From: Gigaspora margarita
Taxonomy: Eukaryota > Glomeromycota > Glomeromycetes > Diversisporales > Gigasporaceae
NCBI GenBank assembly: GCA_009809945.1
Contig: WTPW01000968.1
Coordinates: 54,092 to 118,091, forward strand
Direction: 5' to 3'
DNA: 64,000 bases
Shown: piece after piece, positions 35,579 to 47,191 of the stretch
Layout of the letters: each line of letters opens with the position of its first letter
How positions within the stretch are numbered: position 1 is the stretch's first letter
Made by a program: the position numbers and the translations under genes
Notes under the pieces: generated by a model
The model's database searches: none
What the model saw: the letters and a program-made list of their open reading frames with translations, nothing else
What the model was told of the DNA's origin: nothing

Positions 35579-36224
35579 TATTCCTTAGATTGTAACACAG
35601 ACAAATTTGCCTGCATATTTTAAAAATTTTAATAATTTATAAATATTGATTTTAGCTATATCTTTTCAAAGTAAAAAATATACTTTGAGTTTTGTTTTAA
35701 TAACTTTGTTATAAAAATTTTTTAAAATTATTAGAAAACATTAGTACAATCAAAGTTTAAAGTTTTTATTTTAGCATTTTTACTATTAAAATTTTCTTTA
35801 GATTTTCTTAAATTTCATATGTTCTTGTCTATAAAAAAATTTTTTACTTCTAATACAAGCCTTAATTTTTACAAATAAATTATTAAAGTTGCAATAATAA
35901 AAGTTATCAACCTTTATATAAACTACAATATTGTCTTAAGAACTATAGCTATAAAACTAAAACTAAATAAGATTACAAAGAAATTGTAATATAATTTTTT
36001 AAAAAATTTTTTTCTTAAAGTTATCTATTTTTAGCTTATATATAACTTAAATTTTTTTTCTTACAATATAAAAACTAATTTTGCAAAAAAGTAATCCTTA
36101 TTTTTAAATATAATTATACAAAGTTTTATTTAATTATCTTGGTATTTAAAAAAAGTAAATCAGAGCAAAAAAAGTGCAAAAACGCAGGCAAATTTGTCTG
36201 TGTTCTACTACAATCTAAGGGATA
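35579..36224. mobile_element. TATCCCTTA element with GCAAATTTGC palindromes, copy 2
   Basis: Left TATTCCTTAGATTGTA and inverse right (ACAATCTAAGGGATA). The inner motif is CACAGACAAATTTGCCTGC at the left and GCAGGCAAATTTGTCTGTG at the right. The interior resembles copy 1 in inverted order (for example TTTTTTACTTCTAATACAAG, 35840). Confidence 0.85.
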
Positions 36225-36485
36225 ATATTACAAACCATTTTGAGTAAAAAAGGCAACAAAATATATCACAAATTTGAAAGCATTTTACTTTCTTGCTTTT
36301 GACCCTTCCTTGCTTTGCTTAGCAAAAGTTTAAATAAAAAAGACAAAAAGTTTATAAGATATAATTAATATATTAGAAATTATTAAAACAATTGTTATTT
36401 TACTATTGCACTATGATTATAATGTTGATTTTTAGATTTTTCTATTTTAATAATTTTTTAGTTGGCAATATGTTTCTTAGTGATC
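36225..36485. other. AT-rich spacer between two mobile elements
   Basis: No gene seen. Confidence 0.4.
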
Positions 36486-36497
36486 ATGGTTTATTCT

Positions 36498-37012
36498 TTT
36501 TTTTTTTTGGCGATTCTGCCGCAATGTCTTAAACGATACGTATACTACTATACTAAGGTTTCCAACTACTGCCATCAATCCCATCATTTTTCTGCAAATA
36601 CGGCTCACCTGGCTGCTCTAAGGTGCCCAGATCGATCGCCTCACCGGCCGTTTTTCTATCCTCGGGGTATCCAACTACTGAAAGCTATCCCTTGGGTCAC
36701 AGAATGATGGTCGGCAACCTGCGCCACAAGTTCATGTAGCATCTTTATCAAACTTAGGCCTCGCATTACGTCTCGTGACTTTGGTTATTCCAAATCGGGT
36801 TCTAACTCATTTCATTTCATCGCCACAGATTTGATAACGGCAACTGCCCAAATAAGTCCATCCATAGATGTCCTGGGTCCCTGGTTTCCATAGTGTTTCA
36901 GTTCTCTAATCGGCTGGTTTTTTCCATTTCGCCTTTAGGGGATTTGAACTGGCAACCTTCGATTTGTAACCTGGGAGCATAACCGCTATGCTATCGACCC
37001 GCAGGTCTAATT
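36498..37012 (-). mobile_element. tRNA-headed SINE 3
   Basis: The minus-strand head reads GTCGATAGCATAGCGGTTAT (A box) and then GGTTGCCAGTTCAAATCC (B box; about 36950-37005). The GC-rich body includes ACGTCTCGTGACTT. The 3' poly-A appears as poly-T from 36498. Target duplication AT(G/A)GTTTATTCT at 36486-36497 and 37013-37024 (11 of 12). A body section is shared with SINE 4. Confidence 0.9.
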
Positions 37013-37024
37013 ATAGTTTATTCT

Positions 37025-37353
37025 GAACAATAAATTCAGTATATATTTTATTATACTTTATATATTCGATTAGTTATACAAAATGTGATCATTCAAGTTG
37101 ACAAAAGTTAACAGATTGAAAGATTGCTAAGTAGTAATGCATTAGCAAGCAATGATTACATAGGTAATTCTAGTTTTAATAAAAGAATCCAGTATATGCA
37201 AAGGAAAAGATGAGTGTAAATTTAATAAAATTGCTATTTAAGAGTTTATAGTGCAAATACTAATATAACCAAATTTAACAAGAACATAAACATCAATTAT
37301 ATTTTTATATAGCTACTTAATCAATTTTGATAATTATATTAAAATTATTTAAA
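37025..37353. other. AT-rich DNA, no gene seen
   Basis: No supported feature. Confidence 0.4.
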
Positions 37354-37578
37354 TACCGTAAATCACCGAAAATAAGCACCCCCTATAACAAATGTAAATC
37401 TCCGAAAATAAGCACCCCTAACCGAAATTAGCCATGATCTACATAATTTAATATAATAATTCAAACCTTAAAATTTTCGTGCAATCTACTTGGACTAATA
37501 TTCAAAATAGTTTGATTATATTCGAAATTAATCTACAAGCTCTGTATTACAAGATCAGATTAGATCTTTTGTTTATAA

Positions 37579-38050
37579 AGGACCCTGGATATCTCTCATA
37601 TAGGTCATAACTGATCTGTACAAATTTTAAGATTTTTGCTACCTCTAAAATCAAGTAAATTTGCTAAAAATTCAATTATTACATTAAGTTTTTATAGTAA
37701 TTTACTAAAAACTAGATTATTACATTTAGATAGTGCTATTAGGTTCAGGTGTTTTAAAAAAAATTGTTCAGCATATAAAAATAGGGAATTGCTATTTGCA
37801 TCATGGATTTTTGCTATTCATGCCATAGTACATAAATATTTTAACTTTTGAAAACTTTTATTAATATTATCTCTATAAGTTCTTGATCAAATTTAATAAA
37901 AATTTTTTTATTTGAATTCTATGGATTCGTAGAATTAAAATAAAAAATTTTTTATCAAATTTGGTCAAGAACTCGTGAAGATATCTTTGATGAAAGTTCC
38001 TGTAAACAAGTTCAACGCAGCTTCTTTGTAATGTTTTTTTTGTTTTTTTT
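37579..38050 (+). mobile_element. AGGACCCC-type MITE, third family, partial
   Basis: It starts AGGACCCTGGATATCTCTC and then GGTCATAACTGATCTG, like the element at 63634. It includes an inner inverted repeat (TCTTGATCAAATTTAATAAA at 37880, mirrored near 37965). No matching right end is found before the gap. Confidence 0.7.
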
Positions 38051-39285
38051 CAAAATAATCCACTATTCGGCGATGATTTACAAGAAATTTTACTATGCTA
38101 ACTAAAAAAAATTTTATAACAAGACTTGTAGCGCATATCATAGACTAATAGAATCTCAAATTTTATAAAAANNNNNNNNNNNNNNNNNNNNNNNNNNNNN
38201 NNNNNNNNNNNNNNNNNNNNNNNNNNNNNNNNNNNNNNNNNNNNNNNNNNNNNNNNNNNNNNNNNNNNNNNNNNNNNNNNNNNNNNNNNNNNNNNNNNNN
38301 NNNNNNNNNNNNNNNNNNNNNNNNNNNNNNNNNNNNNNNNNNNNNNNNNNNNNNNNNNNNNNNNNNNNNNNNNNNNNNNNNNNNNNNNNNNNNNNNNNNN
38401 NNNNNNNNNNNNNNNNNNNNNNNNNNNNNNNNNNNNNNNNNNNNNNNNNNNNNNNNNNNNNNNNNNNNNNNNNNNNNNNNNNNNNNNNNNNNNNNNNNNN
38501 NNNNNNNNNNNNNNNNNNNNNNNNNNNNNNNNNNNNNNNNNNNNNNNNNNNNNNNNNNNNNNNNNNNNNNNNNNNNNNNNNNNNNNNNNNNNNNNNNNNN
38601 NNNNNNNNNNNNNNNNNNNNNNNNNNNNNNNNNNNNNNNNNNNNNNNNNNNNNNNNNNNNNNNNNNNNNNNNNNNNNNNNNNNNNNNNNNNNNNNNNNNN
38701 NNNNNNNNNNNNNNNNNNNNNNNNNNNNNNNNNNNNNNNNNNNNNNNNNNNNNNNNNNNNNNNNNNNNNNNNNNNNNNNNNNNNNNNNNNNNNNNNNNNN
38801 NNNNNNNNNNNNNNNNNNNNNNNNNNNNNNNNNNNNNNNNNNNNNNNNNNNNNNNNNNNNNNNNNNNNNNNNNNNNNNNNNNNNNNNNNNNNNNNNNNNN
38901 NNNNNNNNNNNNNNNNNNNNNNNNNNNNNNNNNNNNNNNNNNNNNNNNNNNNNNNNNNNNNNNNNNNNNNNNNNNNNNNNNNNNNNNNNNNNNNNNNNNN
39001 NNNNNNNNNNNNNNNNNNNNNNNNNNNNNNNNNNNNNNNNNNNNNNNNNNNNNNNNNNNNNNNNNNNNNNNNNNNNNNNNNNNNNNNNNNNNNNNNNNNN
39101 NNNNNNNNNNNNNNNNNNNNNNNNNNNNNNNNNNNNNNNNNNNNNNNNNNNNNNNNNTTTTTATAAAATTTGAGATTCTATTAGTCTATGATATGCGCTA
39201 CAAGTCTTGTTATAAAATTTTTTTTAGTTAGCATAGTAAAATTTCTTGTAAATCATCGCCGAACAGTAGGTTATTTTGAAAAGGC
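38046..39285. repeat. Inverted repeat flanking the 986-bp N gap (38172-39157)
   Basis: About 125 bp before the gap (CAAAATAATCCACTATTCGG through AATCTCAAATTTTATAAAAA) are reproduced in reverse complement directly after it, with only a few differences (CTATTCGG against CTGTTCGG). The gap edges are the tips of the arms, so the missing sequence is the loop or the inner part of a palindrome. Confidence 0.92.
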
Positions 39286-39497
39286 AAAAATTATTATATA
39301 GATTACTAACTAATTCACTTAATGATAATTATTTGTTTATCGACATACAATCATAATCAATGATCGTAATACATATGCAGGGTAAGTACCAAGTTGCTAT
39401 TGATACTAAAGCCCAATTATATGCTACAACTACTTTTCAATTATAATTATCACTTTGCTCCGTATAGCCATTAATAACTTGTTATATCCAGATTGAT

Positions 39498-40185
39498 TAT
39501 CCTTAAACCATCCGTTTTAGCGGGCAAATTTGCCTGCTAGAATTTTTAATGAATTTTTAAATTTTGGTTCTGATTTATTTTTATTAAAAATCAAGTTATT
39601 TAAAAAATTTTTTTTTTAAATAATAACTATGGATATAGATTATATTTTAATGATTTTAATTTTCATATTTCTACAAAAAAAATTTAAATTGACTATAGGC
39701 TAAAAAAATTTGAAATTTTTAAAAATCTTTAATTTTTAGAGATTTTATTTTTGACCATTGACAAACTTTTTAAAATTCTAAGAATATGTCCCCAATAATT
39801 TTGATACAAATTATAGATTAAGTTATTAAAAACAACTTTTATTATAAAAGTTTTTATTATTTTATAATTAAAATTTTAACTTTAATTAATAGAGAAAAAA
39901 TTTTTTCTCTTCGGGAACATATAAAAATTTGAAAATTTTTAAAAATTTTTGAAAAACTTTCATAGTAAAAGTAAAGAATTGGCTATATTTGAGCCAAGTT
40001 TTCTTTTATATTTGAATATATATATAATTAAAATTTTAATAGATATCAATTAACAATATACTAAAGTTTTATTTTAGCTTAGTAATAGGGGGACATATTC
40101 TTAATAAAATTTTTAGTAATTTTAAAAAAACATGTAAAAAAAAATTCTAGCGGGCAAATTTGCCCGCTGGACGGTTTAAGGGATA
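39498..40185. mobile_element. TATCCCTTA element with GCAAATTTGC palindromes, copy 3
   Basis: TATCCTTAAACCATCCGTTT at the left and TAAGGGATA at the right. Inner motif GCGGGCAAATTTGCCTGC at 39517 and GCGGGCAAATTTGCCCGC at 40150. Two long imperfectly inverted A/T arms are centred near 39900 (AAAAAATTTTTTCTC). Confidence 0.84.
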
Positions 40186-40348
40186 ATCAAAATATAGTAT
40201 ATGTGATCAGAAATTTTTGGAAATTTTTAGTGAAGATCATTCAAAATAATTATCCGAAAATAAGCACACCCTACATATTGGGAGGGGGTGCTTATTTTCG
40301 GCGATTTACGGTATTAAAAATTATTCGAATAGGAATTATTATTCATTA

Positions 40349-40983
40349 TTTTTTTTTTTTTTTTGACTTTACAACCATGTGCTACTTTATTAGATATTTA
40401 AGTACAAGTACAAATAATGTTCTAACTATTACGTAGGCTACTACCCGGCATTCCATCAATGCCCAGGCAGGGTTGTTGCACCGAGCCTTATTCCTCCCAG
40501 CAAGCCCCTCCAATTCTCACGGTTGTAAGCCTGTTGGTTTGGATCGCAGTCCGGACACGCTGCCACGAGTTCTTGAAGTATCCTTTCAGACTTCGGTCTC
40601 TCAATACGTCTCGTGACTTCGGTTATTCAAATCGGTGTTCTGACTCAAGGACGATTCGGGGTTTTGATCCCGACTACTTGCAGCGTCGCTTCACAATGTC
40701 CGTTATTTGATGGTGTGACCATACATAGACGAGGGTACAACTGGCCACACTTGCACTTTTGGTACCTATTTTAAGTAGTCCGCCCGAAGGTTCCATACCA
40801 GCTGCAATACCTGCAACTCGCTACGGGAATTGCCTATTCAAACTCTCTGATCTATGCTGACATCTCCTAATATGGTAGGGCCCACAACATAGAATTACGA
40901 TTTTGCCGCCACCAGAAATCGAACCGGCAACCTTCTGATTTGCATCCTCAGAGCATAACCGCTATGCTATCGACCCGAAGGAC
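40349..40983 (-). mobile_element. tRNA-headed SINE 4
   Basis: Minus-strand head GGGTCGATAGCATAGCGGTT (A box), then GGTTGCCGGTTCGATTTC (B box), at 40910-40978. The body combines a section shared with SINE 3 (CAATACGTCTCGTGACTTCG, 40600) and one shared with SINE 2 (CCTGCAACTCGCTACGGG, 40820). Poly-T at 40349-40364 marks the 3' end. No clean target duplication was found, so it is older or rearranged. Confidence 0.85.
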
Positions 40984-41058
40984 AATATAATAAATTATTT
41001 GAATAAGAATAAATTATTCAAATAATTATATTATTTGAATAATTTGAATAAGACAATT

Positions 41059-41220
41059 AGGACACTGACATTTATTAGGTAATATTTTAGAGAGTGGGGT
41101 CAAGCAAAACCTTACCTCATATAAAAAATTATAGCCAATCAAATTTAGCTAAATATATTACTTGGGAGTGGGAGTAAGGCTCTATAGTAAATGGATATTA
41201 GGTAATAAATGTCAGCGCCT
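41059..41220. mobile_element. MITE with CTGACATTTATTA ends
   Basis: AGGACACTGACATTTATTAG at the left and AGGCGCTGACATTTATTACC inverted from the right. 162 bp, non-coding, in an A/T stretch rich in ATTTGAATA words. Confidence 0.82.
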
Positions 41221-41329
41221 TTATTTGAATATTCATATTATTTATTGAATAATTATTTAAAAAATTTTATTCGAATATTTACCAAATATGAATATTATTC
41301 AAATAATGAATATAAATCTGAAGTTCTAG

Positions 41330-42085
41330 TTGTGGTGTCTTTATAGCATTTGTGGTATCTCTATGGTAATTTTGTGGTATCTCAGTGGTATCTTTACGCA
41401 ATTGTGGTATCTTTATAGCATTTGTGTAGTATCATTATGGCATTAGTACAGTGTCTCTATGGTGTTTGTATGATAACTTTATGATATTTGTATAGTGTCT
41501 TTACAATATTTGTATAGTATCTTTATAGTATTTGTATAGTATCTTTATAGTATTTGTACACTGTCTTTATAGCATTTTTACAGTATCTTTATGGTATTTG
41601 TATAGTATCTTTATGGTGTTTGTATAGTGTCTTTATGGTGATTGTATAGTGGTATCACTATTCCATTTGTGTAGTTTATAGTAGTACTTGTGCAGTAGCA
41701 TCTTATAGCATTTATGTAGTATTTGAGGACCCCAGACATATAGTACAGAGGTCATACGTTACGCAATTTAGCAAAAACTCCCAAAATTTGAGAAGCAAAA
41801 AAAACAGTTTTTGGCAATTATCTTGGCATCCAGTGGTCCAATTTGAATGAAATTTTTTTTAAAATAAAGCTCTCAGTGAGGCGCATCTAACAAAAAAAAG
41901 TTCATTCAATTCTGATTACTGGATCGGAAGTTATTTAAGTAAATAGATTTTGACATTTTTAGCAAATTAGGTCAAAATTGGCCAAAATCCAGTTATGACC
42001 TATATCAAAGATGTCCGGGGTCCTGGTATTTGTATAGTGTTTTTATAGTTTTTGTATAGTGTTTTTAAAGTGTTTTTATGGTGTC
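41330..42085 (+). repeat. 22-bp minisatellite interrupted by a MITE
   Basis: Degenerate units of TTTGTATAGTATCTTTATAG plus TA run from about 41330 to 41722 and resume at 42025-42085 after the MITE. Divergence is highest at the left edge (TTGTGGTATC forms) and lowest in the middle (41500-41570, nearly identical units). Confidence 0.88.
41726..42024 (+). mobile_element. AGGACCCC MITE, copy E, in minisatellite
   Basis: 299 bp with duplication (A/G)GTATTTG (41718-41725, 42025-42032; 7 of 8 match). The target is a minisatellite unit. Confidence 0.93.
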
Positions 42086-42637
42086 TCTTGTATATGTTTT
42101 GTAGTTTTTTTTTTAATAAAAATATATTATTTTTTATTATTTTTATAAAATTTAATATTATGTATTTATAATAAATTACATTGTTAAAATATATTTAAAG
42201 ATGAGTTTATTTGTTATAGCCTGTTATATGCTTATTTGTAAAGTCTTTATTTATAACTCAAAATTTTACTAAAATAACCCCTATGCACTTTTAACAAAAA
42301 ATAATACTCTTGCAATTCTGTATTAATCTTAATACTAATTTTAACTTTAATTCTATTTAACATTAATTATATTTATCTTATAAATAATATATATTATATA
42401 AAAAATTTTTTAAAATATTATTATTTATAGGAAAATGTTTTTCATGTACTTGCATAGTAATGCATTCCTCAAATTGTAAACAGTTTCATAGCAAATTACC
42501 CCAAGATGAACTTCTTGAAGTCAGGTATCTAGTGCCATAGTATTTAGTGCTCTGAACTTTTATTCATAAAGATGCTAACCTTGTTATTTTGCTTTACTTA
42601 CTTGCTAGAATTACCTGGTTTCTTTTCCTCTTGTAAT
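42086..42637. other. AT-rich DNA, no gene seen
   Basis: No supported coding frame. A few codon-like stretches (42470-42540) are too short to call. Confidence 0.4.
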
Positions 42638-42640
42638 TTA

Positions 42641-42806
42641 GGGGCATGCTATTTATTACGTAATTTTTACCATAGATACATGGTTAGAAGTAGTGATCAC
42701 ATCTATATATTATATTAACCAATCTGAATTAGATAAAATGATCACACTATATATAAATAAGAGTAGCTACTAAGTAAAAAATATTACGTAATAAATAGCA
42801 TGCCCC
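42641..42806. mobile_element. TTA-target MITE with GGGGCATGCTATTTATTACG ends
   Basis: The 20-bp ends are perfect inverted repeats and continue as TAAT on both sides. TTA duplication at 42638-42640 and 42807-42809. 166 bp. The TSD suggests PIF/Harbinger mobilisation. Sequence differs from the 151-bp TTA family but shares ATTTATTA words with 41059-41220. Confidence 0.9.
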
Positions 42807-42809
42807 TTA

Positions 42810-43654
42810 CTATATTATGCTATTTTTGCTATGAAACAAAAGTATAATTAGCCTCAGCCTGCTATGGCATGTAAATATATAATTAGTTCAGAAAACAAAT
42901 GTAAAATACTGTAGTACTAAATACTCAAACTTTAGGAGTTTGCCTGGATAATCTTCATAGCACACCCAAACAAACTTTATAGAATTTCTTGCTGTGTTAT
43001 CCACTTGATTTGATCTAGTACTATTGATCATGCTAATTTTAATTGGGCAATCAAAATATCTATATAAAACTGCACTTGGGTATATTTATATTGCTTTTTA
43101 AAAGACAACAAGTGATAGCCATTTTTTTAAAAATAAACATAGATACAAAGACCATAATATTACCTTTTTTTAAAAAACAACAAGTAGCAAGCAATTTTTT
43201 TAAAAAAAAGTAATGATAGATACAATGTTCTTTTATTTTAAACTTGTGCTTTAATCTAACTTTAATAAAAATTAATATGATAATGTAGGAACAGACAAAA
43301 GCAACAAGTGTATTATTAAATCTGGTAATATAAAAAGAGACAAAAGTATAAACCTAGTATAAGGATATTCCACAATAAAAGTAAGACTTATCTATGATGA
43401 AAATAAGGCATTACGCCATAGTATATTCTGTAATGAAGATGAACATACTCTAGAACAAAGATAAGGCAGAACCATGACAACAAAATAAGGCATAACTACA
43501 ACAAAATAAGGCATAACTATAGCATAATCATAGCATAATCACAATAAAAAATAAGTAATAACTACAAAGATAAATTTGTAATAAAGATATATTAACAAAA
43601 ATCTAGTAATATATATTGTAAAAAGCCAAATGATATACTAAAATAATGTTTAAA
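42810..43654. other. AT-rich DNA, no gene seen
   Basis: Contains short imperfect repeats of GACAACAAGTGATAGC / AACAACAAGTAGCAAGC with TTTTTTTAAAAA (43100-43215) and ACAAAATAAGGCATAACTA (43480-43520). No gene seen. Confidence 0.45.
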
Positions 43655-44362
43655 TCCTTTAATTGATGATCTGAATAAGATCAGCACTATTACTATATTG
43701 GGACAATAGTAAATTTTGGGAATAAGTACAATATAAACTTTTATTATATGCTGAAATCTGATAACTGTAACTATAGTAAGTAATTTTTTATCAAGTTAAT
43801 AGATCAAGTCAATTAATTAAAAGTTGTAAAGCTCATAAAATGCATCTAATAGTAGTTAAATTATTTAAATTGGCCTAGTGTATGCTAAGATATCACTAAA
43901 AAACAATTGGTCAAATTAGGAGAGTGACAAAAATCAGGTGATTTTTAGAAAAGAAGGGGGATAAAAAATGTTGAAATTATATATAGGAACCTGACCAAAT
44001 CTATATTAAAGAAAAAGTGAGGGAGTAGGCCTTTAATAAAAAATAATCAGGTGATTAATAGCATGGTCCTTATATAAAATTCTATAAACAAACTAAAAAT
44101 TTTATATAGTTGCCAATTGTTTTTAGTGATATCTCAGCAAATACTAGGCTGATAGAATGATCTAACTATTATTAGATGTGCCTCAATAAGCTTTACAACT
44201 TTTAATTAATTTATTTGAGCTGTTAATTTAATAAAAAAATCACTTACTATAGTTATGATTACCAGATTTTAGCATATAATAAAAAATATAGTAATTTCCC
44301 CAAATTCTAATATAAAAATAGTGCTGATCTTATCTGGATCAGTAATTAAGTGTTTAATTGTA
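43655..44362. repeat. Foldback element split by a TTA MITE
   Basis: TTTAATTGATGATCTGAATA at the left pairs with ATCTGGATCAGTAATTAAG at the right. Arms match through GATCAGCACTAT, then AATTAAAAGTTGTAAAGCT and GATATCACTAAAAAACAATT. It is a single-unit-per-arm relative of the 13214-14090 element. The TTA MITE at 43919-44069 sits at its centre. Confidence 0.86.
43919..44069 (-). mobile_element. TTA-target MITE (PIF/Harbinger-like), copy 2
   Basis: 151 bp, inverted relative to copy 1. TTA at 43916-43918 and 44070-44072. It is inserted in the loop of the foldback. Confidence 0.9.
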
Positions 44363-44814
44363 ATGTAATGCAATTCAGGCTTGACAAAAGTAAATATTTT
44401 ACAGGTAATAAAGGCATTATAATTTATTTATATTTACTTATTTTCTACATTTATTTTTATTTATGATAAGAATAATAATCTTAAGTGTGATGATAAGTTA
44501 ACTATAGTTGCTGTTCTAAAAAATGAAGAGTTGGGGTTTTTGAAAGAAAAGTTATATGAAGAAAGGAGGTTGGAAAGTTGGGAAGAAGTGTTGAATGCAA
44601 TAACAATATATGCTTAACAGAAAGGTTTTAAATTAAGAAAAGTTCACAGTGAAAAAACATTGAATAGTATTATATGCAAACGAACAATAGAATGTGAGCA
44701 TAATAGTATATATAAACCAAGAAACAAGCAATTGGTTAAGAAAACAAATACCAAGTATATAAAATGCCTGTGGCATATAAACTTGCCAAAGCTAACAAAG
44801 AATAATCTATATCA

Positions 44815-46160
44815 TTACCAAAATTTGCATGGTGTTACTATCGGTTTTTATTAGTTATTGGTTAGTAATCAATTAAAATCTCCCTGACAAGGACTATCGA
44901 TTAAGATAGTAATTAATAATAATCAGTAATAATCGATAGTAACAGATTAAAAATCACAAATAATAATTCTAATCAATACTATTATACTATATACTTAATT
45001 TAAATGTTTTACATGTTTTCGCATGATTTATAAGATTTCACAATTTAATATAAAAACTTAAATTTTTTATTTATTATTATTATTATATATTATTTTTTAA
45101 TTAAATATATTTTATTTATTATATATTATTATACATTCTTTAAACAAAAAAAAATAAAACCAAAAAAAACAAACCCGAAAAAATAGTAATATTTTAAACT
45201 ACTTTCACACTTCGTCGCATAATACTAGCTCTAATACTTATTTTCCTCACTCTGTAGTAAGCTATTATTTCTTTTCTTTGTTTTAATGATTATATTCACT
45301 TATATTCACTACATCCTAAAAATAGTAGAGAAGTAAAAAAAATAACAAAAAAAAATGAAAATGAAAAATAGTAATATTTTAAACTACTTTCACACTTTGT
45401 CGCATAATACTAGCTCTACATACTTATTTTTATTACCCTGCAATTAGCTATTATTTCTCTTCACTCATATTCGCTATTTCCTAAAAATAGTAGAGAAGTA
45501 AAAAAAAAAGGTATTTCTAAGTATTAGAGTTTTTGCAAATTGTCAGAAAATCTAGTATGTTTTTGCAAAGTTGTGAAGAAGTTAGGATTAGTATTTTTGC
45601 AAAGTGCCAGAAAGTTAGGTTGTTTTTTGCAAAGTTTCGAAGAAAGTCAGAAATAAATAAAATAAAATAAAAGTAAAAAAAATAAGTAAACAAAAAAAAA
45701 ACTAAAAAACAAAATATGTAAGCAAACTTAATAAAAAAAACAAAGCCCTGAATCTCTATTTCTTTAAAGTAGGAGTTCAAATTTAGAAATTGTCGAAACC
45801 TAGTTGTGTTTTGTAAAGTGCTTGGTTAATTTGCGAAAACTTGCAAAAACCTGCGCCTAACTAAATTATTTCTTTAAAAAAGCATGTTCTCGCAAAGTAC
45901 TGGAATAAAATAGATTAATAAAAAAAATTTAAAAAAAAATAAAAAAACAAAAACAAAAAGTATCAAACGAAAAAATAAATAAGTGAAAACTAAATCATTT
46001 CTTTAAAAAAGCATTCTTGAAGATTTAGAAGGGTTCTTGCAAAGTATCAGAGTTTGATTTGGCTTGTGAAGTTATATTGGTATACTTGCATAGTTCTGAA
46101 AGTTGTTAGTTTTCTTTCAAAAAGCTAGTGTTCTTGTAAAGTGCCAAATAAAATGAAAAA

Positions 46161-46204
<44 letters not shown>

Positions 46205-46675
46205 AAAAAACAAAACAAAACAAAAAAAAACAAATCGAAAATAAAAAAACAAACAAAAAAAAACAATGTAAATAATCTAATTTATAAACAAAAGATCTAA
46301 TCTGATTATATAATCCAAAATTTTAGAATAATTTCTATACATTATACAAAATTTTGAAACATTTTGAAAATATAGTCCAATGCGTGCTTGGTATAATCCA
46401 GGTTACATATCTACTGATCCAGCTTGGTTTTCTAGTTCTAAAATATTTTAAAATATTTAAAATATTTTGAAACATTTTTGAAACTACTAATGAATACGAT
46501 AATAATCAATTAGCAGATGTATAACAATTTATATTTTAATTACGATATTTATCGATTATAGATATATATTGATTTATAACAAGTTAATTGATATATAACG
46601 TTTAATTTTAATTGATATAAAACAATTATGTGCTATATATCTGATATATAGCTACTTAAAATATTTCATGATAAT
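44815..46675. mobile_element. Composite repeat block 1, inserted in the MULE gene
   Basis: It separates FAR1 residues TKNN from VYIITLSN. It begins ACCAAAATTTGCATGG with GTTACTATCGG (module A, 44820-45060). It continues with two tandem about 180-bp units carrying ACTTTCACACTTCGTCGCAT (45195-45470), a zone of TTGCAAAGT words (45530-46150), long poly-A/AC runs and TCTACTGATCCAGCTTGG (46420). The last three modules occur in inverted order in 55346-57253. Ends and target duplication are not clear. Non-coding. Confidence 0.65.
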
Positions 46676-47191
46676 AGTAGTGTTTATATTATAACTTTAA
46701 GTAATATGCATAATTATAGTCTATTTTCTAATCAAGAGAGATTTTTTAATAGCATTGAATTTATACAAAAAATGTATAAACATATAGAGTTTTATATTAA
46801 TGTGATTTAACTAAAGCCATTACAGATTAAAAAAGCTTTAGAGAAAGAATTTCCTAACTATAAGATTTATCTTTCTGAAGTTCACAAAGCAACTGCAAAA
46901 TTTTATTTCAAAAAGCGAAAAACATTTCAAACAATGCTACATTCTTGTATAAAGTTTTATTAAAAAGAAGGAAGAAGATCCTTACTAGTACATTGCGATT
47001 TATTGGAACAAAGAAATACATAGTCTCTGAAGACTATTTTGGATGTTCCTAATCAAATTATTCTCTGGATAAAGTTTAGCAATATCGTTTTAAACAATAA
47101 TACTGCCAGGATAAATCATTATAACATGGCTCTCTTATTTTTTTTATGCATTGATAATTATGGGCTTTCTTGGTTAGTTTGATGGACTCTT

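Larger units (their letters stand above)
37356..40311. mobile_element. TA-flanked inverted-repeat element (CCGAAAATAAGCACC ends) spanning an assembly gap
   Basis: The left end CCGTAAATCACCGAAAATAA and the right end (CTTATTTTCGGCGATTTACGG) are inverted repeats with TA at both sides (37354-37355, 40312-40313). The CCGAAAATAAGCACCCC word is repeated a second time inside each end (37405, 40256). The interior holds a partial AGGACCCC-type MITE (37579), a 986-bp gap and a TATCCCTTA element (39498). A transposase could lie in the gap; none is visible. Confidence 0.75.

Noticed and set aside
36945-37010. tRNA gene on the minus strand
   Set aside because: A and B boxes are present, but the sequence is the head of a retroposed SINE with poly-A and target duplication. 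Three similar heads occur, and no proper acceptor stem is seen.
41330-42085. CRISPR-like array
   Set aside because: Units follow each other directly with no unique spacers, and the genome is eukaryotic; it is a minisatellite.
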